A stretch of DNA of 64,000 bases from Melioribacteraceae bacterium. Its GTDB lineage: Bacteria > Bacteroidota > Ignavibacteria > Ignavibacteriales > Melioribacteraceae. Location of the stretch: assembly GCA_035362835.1 (NCBI GenBank), contig DAOSDY010000001.1, forward strand, positions 1,054,001 through 1,118,000. The letters run 5' to 3'. This document shows positions 26,221 to 36,009 of the stretch, piece after piece. Below the pieces are notes generated by a model. It was not told the origin of the DNA and did no database searches. It saw nothing but the letters and a program-made list of their open reading frames with translations. A program made the position numbers and the translations under genes. Positions within the stretch are counted from its first letter, which is position 1; each line of letters starts with the position of its first letter.

Positions 26221-27066
26221 TCAATTCGTATTCCGGCTGATATAAATTCTTTTCTCTATTATCTCCTGAACAGAGCGGCTAACATTGGAGAGAAAATCAT
26301 ATCCGGTTGAAGATTCAATACGGCGGATAGTTGTAACATAATTACTCCACGGAACGCTTCTTATTCCATTTACATTCGGCATTACAACGGCAATAACGCT
26401 TGTTGTATCTGTAACGGATTCAACCGACTCCCCTTCGTTAAGAACAACAATTATTTTAAAGCAGCTGTCGGGGACGGCGATCTTCTCCTTAATCCTGTTC
26501 TCCGACCGGAATATTCCGCCGGCGATTATAAAGAGTTTCTTCTTTTCATTTTTACAGAGGTCTTCGCAAAAGTATTCAAGGTCCAGCCAGACTCCCCTGT
26601 TGAGATCGGGGCGCTGCGGAAGAACACTCGAGAGTATGAATGTAGATTTGTTGTCTTCGTCGTTTCTTGTTCTTTCCTCGCTGCGAACCATATGTCCCCG
26701 GTCGTAGCCCGAGCCGGTATAATCGGAATGCCTAACGCGGTAGAATGAATCTGGAAGGGTTGTATCGGCAATGAACGATCCTTTGTACCTTGATGCATCG
26801 CCGAACCAGGAGCTGTCGAGATTCCAGCTTACCCAGTTGGGAACGTTCCGAACGGGATTGTAACTCAATACATATTGCTGACGGATAATTATAAAATCGT
26901 CCGTAGAATCCTGATCGGCCGGCACACCCGCAGCCACGTTGATATTGTCGATTACAAGACCGCGGTTTCCGGTTTTATCATCAACAGAAACAGTGGACGA
27001 GCCGGAACATGAGAGAATTAGAATGATAAACAGAAGTGATGATAAGAAGAACAGGTTTCGTTTCAT
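26221..27066 (-). CDS. DNA/RNA non-specific endonuclease lipoprotein
   Basis: A 281-residue extracytoplasmic nuclease of the NUC/beta-beta-alpha-Me family. The catalytic DRGH motif reads SGYDRGHMVRSEER, with the Mg-binding asparagine in LNRGVW and the following LEYFCEDL helix. The signal ends in LILSC, a lipobox, so the enzyme is anchored outside the cytoplasm. It should cut single- or double-stranded DNA and RNA for nutrition or defence from extracellular DNA. A PadR regulator gene lies upstream on the same strand across a gap of about 90 bases; common control is not shown. Confidence 0.9.
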   Translation of the reverse strand: MKRNLFFLSSLLFIILILSCSGSSTVSVDDKTGNRGLVIDNINVAAGVPADQDSTDDFIIIRQQYVLSYNPVRNVPNWVSWNLDSSWFGDASRYKGSFIADTTLPDSFYRVRHSDYTGSGYDRGHMVRSEERTRNDEDNKSTFILSSVLPQRPDLNRGVWLDLEYFCEDLCKNEKKKLFIIAGGIFRSENRIKEKIAVPDSCFKIIVVLNEGESVESVTDTTSVIAVVMPNVNGIRSVPWSNYVTTIRRIESSTGYDFLSNVSRSVQEIIEKRIYISRNTN

Positions 27067-27158
27067 ATTACCGGATCGATTTTGACGGAACGAATTTGCT
27101 GAATATGTGTATAGGAATTTTGGTGAATCAAAAATTTTTTACTGGAAGAAACCGTATT

Positions 27159-27746
27159 TCAGGAATCGACCATTCTCATATCGAACGGCGAGAGCTCCGG
27201 AGTTTCCATTCTAATATTCAATTCTTTTATAAGTTCTTTAATAGTTTTGATTTCCGCCTCGCTTATATGGAGCCGGTGTTTAAGCATCGACAGGCTTGTA
27301 AAAGCAATCTTGTTCGCATCTCTTTCGAAAGCGAAGACCTGTTTCCTGATATCGAACGCATTGGATTCGAGCCGCTCGAGCTTCTTCTTCAGCTTGATAA
27401 GTATTTCGGCTTTACTAAGGTTGTTCATCAGAAGTATGCCTATATCAAAGTTGGTCGGCTGGTAATTATCCTCGGATAAAAATCCAGTAACAGATTCCTG
27501 AAGTTCGAACTCACCTTCCGGCGTAATATTATAGATAGTCTTTTCCGGAAGGTTGCTCAGCTTTTCGATACGGCCGCTTATCAATCCCCGTTTCTTTAGA
27601 TTGTTGATCGTTGCATAGACAGTTGAGTCGGCAAGTGGGAGCCATTTTTTAGTATTCAGGTATTCGAGCATCTTGGTAATTTCGTAGGGATTTCTCTCCT
27701 TCTCCGAAAGAATACCAAGTATCAAGGTTGCTAATTTAGAAAGCAT
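27159..27746 (-). CDS. PadR-family transcriptional regulator
   Basis: A 195-residue regulator. The first ~85 residues form a PadR-type winged helix (LILGILSEKERNPYEITKMLEY ... DSTVYATINNLKKRGLISG ... YNITPEGEFEL), and the rest is a long alpha-helical dimerisation domain with heptad-like leucines. PadR repressors usually respond to small molecules and act on adjacent genes. The adjacent nuclease lipoprotein gene and the SIR2 gene are possible targets; no operator was found. Confidence 0.88.
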   Translation of the reverse strand: MLSKLATLILGILSEKERNPYEITKMLEYLNTKKWLPLADSTVYATINNLKKRGLISGRIEKLSNLPEKTIYNITPEGEFELQESVTGFLSEDNYQPTNFDIGILLMNNLSKAEILIKLKKKLERLESNAFDIRKQVFAFERDANKIAFTSLSMLKHRLHISEAEIKTIKELIKELNIRMETPELSPFDMRMVDS

Positions 27747-27817
27747 TCTAAATAAATCCGCTATTGAAATAAAGTAGTATAAAAATAGAGCACAAAATTG
27801 AATGAGTCAATCGAAAT

Positions 27818-28933
27818 CTAGGATAAAATAGATTTGAGCTGTGCCGGGTCGCTGACGAATTCTTCGAAACTCATGTCGATGAACCGTGCATTACGGCTGA
27901 GCGATCTGTAGTTAAGTTCGAGGGATTCCTTCTTCTTCGGGTTTACAACTATAACCTCTTTGTTTGCGTTCATCTGTTTTTTAAAGAGGGCTTTTACATG
28001 TATGTCTGCATCCGAGAGTGAATAGCCGACGAAAACGATCTTGCGTGCAATTCTGATTTCGCGCGATGCTACGGTCATCAGCTGCGATATAATCGGGTGG
28101 CTTAAGATTTTCAGATAACTCGGCGGAACAATGAGAGTCTGAAAATCGGTTCCGTCGATCGGGCATGTATATTCATATTCAAGTTTGTCGGGATATGTGT
28201 AACCGAGGAATTTTCCGCGCTTCAGGTCGATCCCTCGGTCCCAGGGCGTCAGAAGTGTCTGATTGCAGCAGTTGCAGTATTTCCAGTTGAGGCTCCCGTG
28301 AAGTTTGAGAATTTTAAAAGGGAGAGGATTCTCGTCTTCTTCGACAAGGACAGGTTCTTTCGGATTTATCCAGAAGTTATATTGTTTCATCTCTGGAAGT
28401 TTTTCGTAATTCATGAAAGGGATCGAGTAATCGATGTAACCGGATTTTTTAAAGAGATGATCGAAGGCTTGTTCAAGAAGAGTATCGTAGTTTAATGTTA
28501 TTATTGAAGTATTGGGATTTATTTCTGTAATCGAATTCCAGAAGAGCTGATAGAAATGACTTGTTTTGTCGGTCTGAAGATTAACAACGTAATGAATCAG
28601 TTTGATTAAATATTCTTTAATCTCCCGGAGTTTCTGATTCGGATATTTTATGCTGAGACTTTCGTTCTGCTGAATAAAATAGTCGAGGAAACCGAATACG
28701 GCTTCGAGCTGCGGGAACTTGTTTGTATCGACATTGAATTCAAAATTATCTTTTATAAATTCAGTAACGATCCTTCCGATCTCAGAATTTTCAATCTCTT
28801 CAATCTTACCCGATATAATAAGTGGAAGCGTATCTCTCTGGAGAGGAACTCCGTCCGGTCTGGAAGCGCCGGCTCCTAGTACAAATATAACGTCGCGCTG
28901 GGGCGGATACTGAAGAAATTTTTCTGTTTTCAT
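27818..28933 (-). CDS. SIR2-family NAD-binding protein
   Basis: A 371-residue SIR2-like protein. The NAD-binding GAGAS lies at residues 20-24, TLNYDT at about 147-151 (in the place of the sirtuin TQNID loop), the catalytic-type histidine in KLHGSLNW (His212), four cysteines in CNCC and C257 that could bind zinc, and FVGYSLSDAD near residue 305. Stand-alone proteins with this layout occur both as deacylase-like enzymes and as the NADase effector of antiphage systems such as SIR2-HerA and DSR. No HerA or other partner is encoded next to it. It sits directly downstream of the rsmG-mnmG-mnmE block on the same strand. Role open: defence is an inference from family only. Confidence 0.82.
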   Translation of the reverse strand: MKTEKFLQYPPQRDVIFVLGAGASRPDGVPLQRDTLPLIISGKIEEIENSEIGRIVTEFIKDNFEFNVDTNKFPQLEAVFGFLDYFIQQNESLSIKYPNQKLREIKEYLIKLIHYVVNLQTDKTSHFYQLFWNSITEINPNTSIITLNYDTLLEQAFDHLFKKSGYIDYSIPFMNYEKLPEMKQYNFWINPKEPVLVEEDENPLPFKILKLHGSLNWKYCNCCNQTLLTPWDRGIDLKRGKFLGYTYPDKLEYEYTCPIDGTDFQTLIVPPSYLKILSHPIISQLMTVASREIRIARKIVFVGYSLSDADIHVKALFKKQMNANKEVIVVNPKKKESLELNYRSLSRNARFIDMSFEEFVSDPAQLKSILS

Positions 28934-29050
28934 TTAACTGGAATTTAAGTTATCTGCAAAATAAAAATTTAACCGGATAAAAACTTTAACAGCAGACTCG
29001 ACCGGTGAAGGTCTGATGGAGTTTCGTGATTGAAATCGGGACTGCTCAGC

Positions 29051-29734
29051 TTATTTAACAAGTTCTATAAGAATCAGCTTCTTCCCTTTTTCGTTCCTTA
29101 CATTATTCGGTTTGTAAGCGAGTTCGAACACTGTCGATTTTTTAAGGTTGGCTTTATACTTAAGCTCGGCCGTTTTGAATTCGTCTGTAAGATCTCCCCC
29201 CTTCATCGAAATAATATAACCCTTCTCCTTAATCAGAGGTAGGGCATACCTGAAAAGGATGATGAGAGGAACAGTCGCACGGCTTACAATTATGTCGAAT
29301 GAATTAGCATACTTCTCTTTGAACTCGTCGCTCTCGACTCTGAAATTTTCAGCGGTAACATTATTCAATTTAAGTTTACTAATAAACTCCTGGACGGCTT
29401 CAATTTTTTTCGCTGTTGAATCAACAAGAACTCCTCTCAGCATCGGTCGTGTAATAGCCAGAGGAATACCCGGAAATCCGCCGCCCGTACCGATATCGAG
29501 AAATTTTGTGGCTTTTGGAGGAATAAATTCGGAAACAAAAGCCGACAGGAAAACGTGGTTTTCGATTATTTTGGGGATATCCCTGCGGGAGATAAGGTTG
29601 ACTTTAGAGTTTTTCTGTGTAACTAAATTTGCAAAACTGGCAAGTCGATCAAGCTGATATTCATCGGGATTAAGACTATTTTCCCAGAAGAGCATCTTTA
29701 GCTCGCGTAAATACTGCTCTTGAAGATCCAACAA
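29051..29734 (-). CDS. rsmG: 16S rRNA (guanine527-N7)-methyltransferase
   Basis: A 227-residue SAM-dependent methyltransferase of 16S rRNA. LDIGTGGGFPGIPLAI is the SAM loop and the VDSTAKKIEAVQEF and VSRATVPL segments are RsmG signatures. The ORF starts with TTG a base or two after GAGGG; an ATG at 29695 would remove 13 residues and is the alternative. It lies 12 bases behind mnmG in the conserved rsmG-mnmG-mnmE order found near replication origins. Losing rsmG commonly gives low-level streptomycin resistance (known of the family). Confidence 0.93.
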   Translation of the reverse strand: MLDLQEQYLRELKMLFWENSLNPDEYQLDRLASFANLVTQKNSKVNLISRRDIPKIIENHVFLSAFVSEFIPPKATKFLDIGTGGGFPGIPLAITRPMLRGVLVDSTAKKIEAVQEFISKLKLNNVTAENFRVESDEFKEKYANSFDIIVSRATVPLIILFRYALPLIKEKGYIISMKGGDLTDEFKTAELKYKANLKKSTVFELAYKPNNVRNEKGKKLILIELVK

Positions 29735-29746
29735 ACCCTCTAAAAA

Positions 29747-31621
29747 TTAGCTTTTCAAATATACTAATAAAACGGAAATATCTGAAGGTGTCACTCCGGA
29801 GATTCTGGAAGCCTGTCCGATCGACCGTGGTTTCACTTTACTTAATTTTTCTCTTCCTTCGGTAGAAATAGAATTCAAATTAGAGTAATTGAAATTTAAT
29901 GGTATTAACGTGTCCTCCAGCCGGTCCATTTTGTTTATAAGATCGAACTGCCGCTGAATATATCCATCGTACTTTACTTCAATTTCTATCTGTTCGATCG
30001 CTTTTCCGTCGTTTAAAAGTTCATCGAAGAGACCCTCGCCGTTATTAGCGCATTCTAGAGTCTCGCGCAGAGCGACTTCGGGACGCTTGATTATTTTTTC
30101 AATTGTCTCGGAGTTATTCAATTCCGGCGAATTAATTTTAACCAGATATGCATTTATTAGGTTCGGGGTAATTTTTATTTTACTGATTAACTCCTTCGAT
30201 TTTACAATCTGTACTTCTCTTCTCGAAAGTTCCTTATAAAGTTCTTCGGGGATTAATCCGAATTCGTAGCCGTATTTCATTAAACGTCTGTCCGCATTAT
30301 CCTGTCGGAGAATCAATCTGTGTTCTGCTCTGGAAGTAAACATCCGGTACGGTTCGTTAGTGGATTTCCCCACAAGGTCATCAATCAGAACACCTATATA
30401 AGCTTCGCTTCTTTTAAGAACGAGCTCTTTTCTTCCCTGAATTTTAAGAGCCGCATTAATTCCGGCAATAAGTCCCTGCCCTGCAGCTTCTTCATATCCG
30501 GAAGTTCCGTTTACCTGCCCGGCAAAGTAGAGTCCTTCTATCAATTTAGTTTCGAGTGTAAGATCGACCTGATATGGTGGAAAGTAATCGTATTCAACAG
30601 CATAGCCGGGCCGGACCATTTCAACATTTTCGAGTCCTTTAATTTTTCTAAGAGCTTCAAATTGAATCTCGGTGGGAAGTGATGTTGAAAAACCGTTGAT
30701 ATAGATCAGATCGGAATCGAGTCCTTCGGGTTCAAGAAATAACTGATGTTTCTCCTTATCAGAAAAACGATTTATCTTATCCTCAATAGAGGGACAGTAA
30801 CGCGGTCCTACCCCGTGAATAAGTCCGGTAAACAAGGGTGAGCGGTCGAATCCTTTACGGAGAATTCCATGAACTGAAAGATCGGTATAAGTGATATGGC
30901 AGCTGACCTGCCGGAGTAGCGGAAAATTTTCTTTAGAAGTTCTTCTTGAAAAAGGTAAAGGCGGAATATCCCCCGGCTGCTCTTCGAGAATTCCCCAGTT
31001 AATTGAATCTTTGTGAAGCCTTGGTGGTGTGCCGGTTTTTAGTCTTCCCGCTTCAAATCCCATTTTAATAAGTGAATCGGTAAGTCCTATGGATGGTTGT
31101 TCACCAAATCTTCCTCCCGAAACTGATTCCATACCTGTATGCATCAGTCCATTTAAAAATGTCCCGGAACAGACGATCAGGGCTTTGCATTTAATCTCTG
31201 AACCTTTAAGAGTTCTAACGCCCGCAATTTTTTTATCTTCTTCTATTGCTTCAATAATGGAATCTTCTAAAATATCAACATTCGGAGTCGATTTAACGAA
31301 TTCGCCGGCAACTTTGGTATAGATTTTCCGGTCGTTCTGACTCCTGCCGGCCCAGACAGCGGGACCTTTCGACTTATTCAAAGTTCTGAATTGAATCCCG
31401 GATTGATCGGCAATAAGCCCCATCACACCGCCAAGGGAATCGATTTCGTGGACTAAATGGCCTTTAGCGCTTCCTCCAATAGCTGGATTACACGAAAGTC
31501 GTCCGAACGCCTCTTTATCCATAGTTACTACAGCCACAGAGGAGCCAATCCGGGCTGCCGCTATTGCGGCCTCTATGCCAGCGTGTCCGCCACCAACAAC
31601 TATTACATCATATTCCTTCAT
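29747..31621 (-). CDS. mnmG: tRNA uridine-5-carboxymethylaminomethyl modification enzyme, FAD subunit
   Basis: A 624-residue flavoprotein (GidA). The FAD-binding VVGGGHAGIEAAIAAARIG opens the protein, and FGRLSCNPAIGGSAKGHLVHEID, GTFLNGLMH and NGTSGYEEAAGQGL are diagnostic. Length is normal. With MnmE it forms cmnm5U34 in tRNAs. It is transcribed in the order mnmE-mnmG-rsmG, with a 113-base gap from mnmE that holds two parS-like sites. AAAGACTTTT before the ATG is a weak ribosome-binding site. Confidence 0.97.
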   Translation of the reverse strand: MKEYDVIVVGGGHAGIEAAIAAARIGSSVAVVTMDKEAFGRLSCNPAIGGSAKGHLVHEIDSLGGVMGLIADQSGIQFRTLNKSKGPAVWAGRSQNDRKIYTKVAGEFVKSTPNVDILEDSIIEAIEEDKKIAGVRTLKGSEIKCKALIVCSGTFLNGLMHTGMESVSGGRFGEQPSIGLTDSLIKMGFEAGRLKTGTPPRLHKDSINWGILEEQPGDIPPLPFSRRTSKENFPLLRQVSCHITYTDLSVHGILRKGFDRSPLFTGLIHGVGPRYCPSIEDKINRFSDKEKHQLFLEPEGLDSDLIYINGFSTSLPTEIQFEALRKIKGLENVEMVRPGYAVEYDYFPPYQVDLTLETKLIEGLYFAGQVNGTSGYEEAAGQGLIAGINAALKIQGRKELVLKRSEAYIGVLIDDLVGKSTNEPYRMFTSRAEHRLILRQDNADRRLMKYGYEFGLIPEELYKELSRREVQIVKSKELISKIKITPNLINAYLVKINSPELNNSETIEKIIKRPEVALRETLECANNGEGLFDELLNDGKAIEQIEIEVKYDGYIQRQFDLINKMDRLEDTLIPLNFNYSNLNSISTEGREKLSKVKPRSIGQASRISGVTPSDISVLLVYLKS

Positions 31622-31632
31622 AAAAGTCTTTC

Positions 31633-31648
31633 TGTTTCACATGAAACA
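31633..31648. promoter_or_regulatory. parS-like site 1
   Basis: TGTTTCACATGAAACA, one base from the ParB-binding parS consensus TGTTTCACGTGAAACA (A in place of G at the ninth base). It lies 12 bases upstream of the mnmG start codon. Confidence 0.6.
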
Positions 31649-31717
31649 AATAACAGTTTAATGGTAGATGGAATTCAAGTGAGTCCGGCCGACACAAAAG
31701 AAACCGGAACTTTCCAG

Positions 31718-31733
31718 AGTTTCACATGAAACA
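31718..31733. promoter_or_regulatory. parS-like site 2
   Basis: AGTTTCACATGAAACA, identical to site 1 except for the first base and with the same A variant. It starts 85 bases after site 1 and ends next to the mnmE stop codon. Confidence 0.6.
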
Positions 31734-31734
31734 T

Positions 31735-33099
31735 CTATTTCCCGATACAGAATTTGGAGAAAATATTGTTCAAAATATCATCGGAAGTTACTTTTCCGAT
31801 TATTTCACCCAAAGAGCTCTCGGCATTTCTAAGATCTACGGCAATAAACTCACCTGTCAATTTTCCATCGATCGATTTTTTTGCCCCTTCCAGATGAAAC
31901 CGGGCTTTCTTAAGAGAATTGAAATGACGGAGATTGGAGACCACCGCCGATTTTTCGGAATAACTATGAGTCCCGATCGCCCTTTCTTTCAATTTCCCGA
32001 ATAATTGATCAATCCCCTTCCCGGTTTTTGCAGAAATTCCGGCATCAAATTTTTCAGGTGAATAATCTGCAATATCAATCTTGTTTACCACGCTAAGTAT
32101 TTTATCCGAGCTTGTTAATTGTAATAAATCAGAATAGAGATCGTCGCTGAATCCGACTGTCGCATCATTCAGAAACAGCACAATATCGGCATTCTGAACG
32201 GCTGCCCGGCTTCTGTTTACACCTTCTACTTCGATTACGTCGATGGATTTCCGGATACCGGCTGTATCGAATAACCGGAACAGGATTCCGTCAATTGTAA
32301 GTTCTTCGCGGATAATATCGCGCGTTGTTCCGGGAATTTCGCTTACAATTGCTCTCGCCTCTTTCAAAAGGTAATTCAGGAGTGACGACTTCCCTACATT
32401 CGGTTTTCCTACCAGGGCAACATTAACGCCGTCACGTATAATCCGTCCGAATGAATAACTCGAAAGGAGCTTGTCAATCTCCTCTTCTATTGTATTGATA
32501 TTTTTTAGAATCTCTTTTAACGACATGAATTCGAGACCCTCCTCGGCAAAATCGAGTTCAAGTTCAATCAAGGATGATGTATTAATGAGCAGTTCCCGCA
32601 GCTGATCGACTTTCTGGGAAAGTAATCCGTCGAGCTGATTCCTGGCTCCTCTAAGCGAGGCTTCAGTACTCGAATTAATTATATCGGCAACCGCTTCCGC
32701 CTGGGCCAGGTCGATTCTTCCATTTAGAAATGCGCGTTTTGTGAATTCGCCCGGTTCTGCGAGCCGGACATCATTTTCAACAATCAGCGAGATTATTTTC
32801 TGAACAATAAGCGGGCTTCCATGAGTGCTGATTTCAATTGAATCTTCACCGGTATATGAATTCGGTGTGTGAAAAACCGAAATAAGCACATCATCAATTA
32901 ACCGGTCTTTATCAAAGATTTTTCCGTAATGGATCGTATGGCTTGGCGAGTCTTTTAATGGCTTCTTACCGTTAAAAATCTTATCCGCTGCAGGAATACT
33001 GTCCGGTCCGCTGATACGGATAATAGAGATCGCACCGATACCCGGGGGTGTTGCGAGCGCAACAATTGTATCTTCGTTCTGTAATAATATATGAGTCAT
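31735..33099 (-). CDS. mnmE: tRNA modification GTPase
   Basis: A 454-residue GTPase. The N-terminal tetrahydrofolate-binding domain starts ATPPGIGAISIIRISG, the G domain has GKPNVGKSSLLN, DTAG and NKID, and the C-terminus is the required C-[I/L]-G-K (FCIGK). It partners MnmG in wobble uridine modification. The longer ORF adds 24 hydrophobic, AT-rich-coded residues; the ATG at 33099, preceded by GAGAAAG, gives the family-typical MTHILLQNEDTIVA start. Divergent from clpB, with about 200 bases between. Confidence 0.96.
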   Translation of the reverse strand: MTHILLQNEDTIVALATPPGIGAISIIRISGPDSIPAADKIFNGKKPLKDSPSHTIHYGKIFDKDRLIDDVLISVFHTPNSYTGEDSIEISTHGSPLIVQKIISLIVENDVRLAEPGEFTKRAFLNGRIDLAQAEAVADIINSSTEASLRGARNQLDGLLSQKVDQLRELLINTSSLIELELDFAEEGLEFMSLKEILKNINTIEEEIDKLLSSYSFGRIIRDGVNVALVGKPNVGKSSLLNYLLKEARAIVSEIPGTTRDIIREELTIDGILFRLFDTAGIRKSIDVIEVEGVNRSRAAVQNADIVLFLNDATVGFSDDLYSDLLQLTSSDKILSVVNKIDIADYSPEKFDAGISAKTGKGIDQLFGKLKERAIGTHSYSEKSAVVSNLRHFNSLKKARFHLEGAKKSIDGKLTGEFIAVDLRNAESSLGEIIGKVTSDDILNNIFSKFCIGK

Positions 33100-33298
33100 A
33101 ATCTTTCTCAAGAAGAATTCAAAATTATAATAATAGATTTGCACTAACAAGAAAACATTGGGAGTCGGCATCCATTCAAATAGCGATACTATAAGTTTAT
33201 ATTTTAATTATCATTAATATTTAGATTAGTTGTGAAACTTTTTAAGAAACTATTTTGTATGAAAGTTAAATTTACAAAGTAAAATTCTGGTGAAAGAA

Positions 33299-35917
33299 AT
33301 GGCATATAATTTCAACAAGTTTACAGTCAAAGCACAGGATACAATTCAGAACGGAATTGAGATTGCTCAGAATTATAATAATCAGATTGTAGAGCCGGAA
33401 CATCTCCTTGCCGCTCTTCTGCAGGACCAGCAGAATGTTGCGCATTCAATAATTCAGAAAGCCGGCGGCAACATAAATCAGATGCGCATAAAAACAGGTG
33501 AACTGCTCGAAAAACTCCCGAAAGTAACCGGTTCCGGAACCGGCAACCAGCAGCTCTCAATGAACACCGCGCGTATATTCGACAATTCTGCGGAAGAAGC
33601 GAGAAAGCTAAAGGACGAATATGTTTCGAACGAACATATACTTCTCGCATTGAGCGAGGATAAGTCTTCCGCCGGAAAACTTTTAAACGAAAACGGTATC
33701 GGCAGGGATGTTATACTCGCCGCTCTAAAAGATATTCGCGGGAACCAGAGGGTAACTTCACAGAATCCGGAAGATACTTATCAAGCATTAAAAAAATACG
33801 GCCGCGATCTTAACGAACTTGCCCGGTCGAATAAACTCGATCCCGTAATCGGCCGCGACGAGGAGATTAGAAGAGTCCTTCAGGTCTTATCGCGAAGGAC
33901 AAAAAATAATCCGGTTCTTATCGGAGAACCGGGCGTCGGCAAAACCGCTATCGCAGAAGGTATCGCGCACAGAATTGTAGCCGGAGATGTACCGGAAACT
34001 CTGCGTACCAAAAGAATAGTCGGGCTCGATATGGGCGCGCTTATTGCCGGAACTCAATTCCGCGGGCAGTTCGAAGAACGGCTGAAAGCTGTTGTTAAAG
34101 AGGTCCAGGAATCAGAAGGCGAAATAATTTTATTTATAGATGAACTCCATTTGCTTGTCGGTGCAGGAAAAACAGACGGAGCTATGGATGCGGCCAATAT
34201 TCTTAAACCGGCTCTATCGAGAGGCGAGCTTCATGCAATCGGCGCTACAACTCTGGACGAATACCGTAAATACATCGAGAAAGATGCCGCGCTCGAAAGA
34301 CGATTTCAGCCTGTCCTTGTAAGCGAACCGAACGAAGAGGATTCAATCTCAATTCTGCGCGGACTTAAGGAACGTTACGAGGTTCATCACGGCGTAAGAA
34401 TTACAGACGGCGCAATAGTAGCGGCGGTTCAACTTTCGAACAGATATATAACCGACCGGTTCCTGCCCGATAAAGCGATCGACCTGATCGATGAATCAGC
34501 CTCCAAACTAAGAATTGAAATCGATTCTATGCCGGAGGAGCTTGACGCAGTAGAAAGAAAAGTTAAACAGCTCGAGATTGAAAGGGAAGCATTGAAAAGA
34601 GAGAAGGATTCCGACTCCGCTTCAAGGCTCGTAGATCTGCAAGCCGAATTAAACGAACTGATGGAAGAAAGAACCCGGCTTAAAAGTCACTGGCTACTTG
34701 AAAAGGAAAAGATTCAGTCATTACGCACAATGAAGAGCGAAATTGAAAAAGCTAAGAACGATGCCGACCGGTTTGAAAGAGAAGGAAATCTTGGTAAAGT
34801 TGCTGAGCTCCGGTACGGTGTTATTAACGAGCTTGAGCGCAGAATGAAAAAAGAATCGGAAGATCTCGCTCTAATTCAGAAGGGAAGTAAAATGCTCAAA
34901 GAGGAAGTGGATGCAGAAGATGTTGCTGAAATTGTTGCAAAGTGGACCGGCATTCCCGTAAGCCGGATGCTTGAAAGCGAACGGAGTAAACTGATACGGC
35001 TTGAAGAAGAGCTCCACAGACGTATAGTCGGACAGGACGATGCAGTAGCCGCAGTTTCCAATGCTATTCGCAGATCCCGCGCCGGCCTTCAGGATGCTAA
35101 CCGGCCAATCGGATCATTTATATTCATCGGTACAACAGGTGTGGGTAAAACAGAGCTCGCAAGAGCACTGGCTGAATTCCTCTTCAACGATGAACACGCA
35201 ATGATAAGAATCGATATGAGCGAGTATATGGAAAAGTTCTCCGTATCGCGCCTCATCGGAGCGCCTCCCGGTTATGTCGGATACGACGAGGGGGGACAAC
35301 TTACAGAAGCCGTTAGAAGAAGACCATATTCTGTTGTTCTGCTCGATGAGATCGAGAAAGCGCATCACGACGTATTCAATGTTCTCCTTCAGGTGCTAGA
35401 TGACGGCCGGCTAACCGACAATCAGGGAAGAACGGTCGATTTCAAAAATACAATAATCATTATGACGTCAAATCTCGGATCACATCTGATTCAGGAAAAA
35501 CTTTCAGGACTTGATGAAAAAAATTTCGATAATATGATGGGGGAACTGAGACTCTCTCTGTCTGAATTATTGAGAAGAACCATTCGTCCGGAATTTCTGA
35601 ACCGGATTGATGAGGTTGTCCTTTTCAAACCACTTCTTAAAAATGAAATTGAAAAGATAATCGACCTGCAATTACAGAGAGTAGGCAGACTGCTTGCAGA
35701 GAAAGGTTTACAGCTTGAAATTGAAGAGGGGGTAAAAAATTTTCTGCTTCAACACGGATACGATGTAACATTCGGTGCCCGTCCGCTTAAAAGAACCATT
35801 CAGCGGTATTTAATAAATCCTCTTTCATCGGTTCTGCTTATGAACAAATATGAAAGCGGGGATACCGTTGTTGTAAAATATCCCGGCGCGGGTAATCTTG
35901 AATTCGAAATAAAATAA
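33299..35917 (+). CDS. clpB: ATP-dependent chaperone ClpB
   Basis: An 872-residue Hsp100 disaggregase. Residues 1-145 are the Clp-N domain, NBD1 has its Walker A GEPGVGKTA at about 208, a coiled middle domain (KQLEIEREALKRE...) follows, and NBD2 has GTTGVGKTE at about 611. LNRIDEVV and GARPLKR end the C-terminal domain. It works with DnaK/DnaJ to resolve aggregates. A GTG three codons upstream (33290) is possible, but the ATG at 33299 follows GGTGAAAG. No CIRCE element was seen in the upstream gap, so control may be by sigma factor or another regulator. Confidence 0.97.
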   Translation: MAYNFNKFTVKAQDTIQNGIEIAQNYNNQIVEPEHLLAALLQDQQNVAHSIIQKAGGNINQMRIKTGELLEKLPKVTGSGTGNQQLSMNTARIFDNSAEEARKLKDEYVSNEHILLALSEDKSSAGKLLNENGIGRDVILAALKDIRGNQRVTSQNPEDTYQALKKYGRDLNELARSNKLDPVIGRDEEIRRVLQVLSRRTKNNPVLIGEPGVGKTAIAEGIAHRIVAGDVPETLRTKRIVGLDMGALIAGTQFRGQFEERLKAVVKEVQESEGEIILFIDELHLLVGAGKTDGAMDAANILKPALSRGELHAIGATTLDEYRKYIEKDAALERRFQPVLVSEPNEEDSISILRGLKERYEVHHGVRITDGAIVAAVQLSNRYITDRFLPDKAIDLIDESASKLRIEIDSMPEELDAVERKVKQLEIEREALKREKDSDSASRLVDLQAELNELMEERTRLKSHWLLEKEKIQSLRTMKSEIEKAKNDADRFEREGNLGKVAELRYGVINELERRMKKESEDLALIQKGSKMLKEEVDAEDVAEIVAKWTGIPVSRMLESERSKLIRLEEELHRRIVGQDDAVAAVSNAIRRSRAGLQDANRPIGSFIFIGTTGVGKTELARALAEFLFNDEHAMIRIDMSEYMEKFSVSRLIGAPPGYVGYDEGGQLTEAVRRRPYSVVLLDEIEKAHHDVFNVLLQVLDDGRLTDNQGRTVDFKNTIIIMTSNLGSHLIQEKLSGLDEKNFDNMMGELRLSLSELLRRTIRPEFLNRIDEVVLFKPLLKNEIEKIIDLQLQRVGRLLAEKGLQLEIEEGVKNFLLQHGYDVTFGARPLKRTIQRYLINPLSSVLLMNKYESGDTVVVKYPGAGNLEFEIK

Positions 35918-36009
35918 GATGTGGTTGATGGCCGGAGGACAAAAGATTTATTTGATGACTATTTCTTATTTTGTGATATAAAGTTTTCAACACTTACAGG
36001 GAGACAACA

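Noticed and set aside
27818..29734. SIR2 plus rsmG as a defence pair
   Set aside because: RsmG is a conserved rRNA methyltransferase in its usual block; adjacency to SIR2 is not evidence of a joint system.
31633..31733. Attachment site repeats of a mobile element
   Set aside because: The two short repeats bracket no cargo beyond 69 bases, and they match the parS pattern better.
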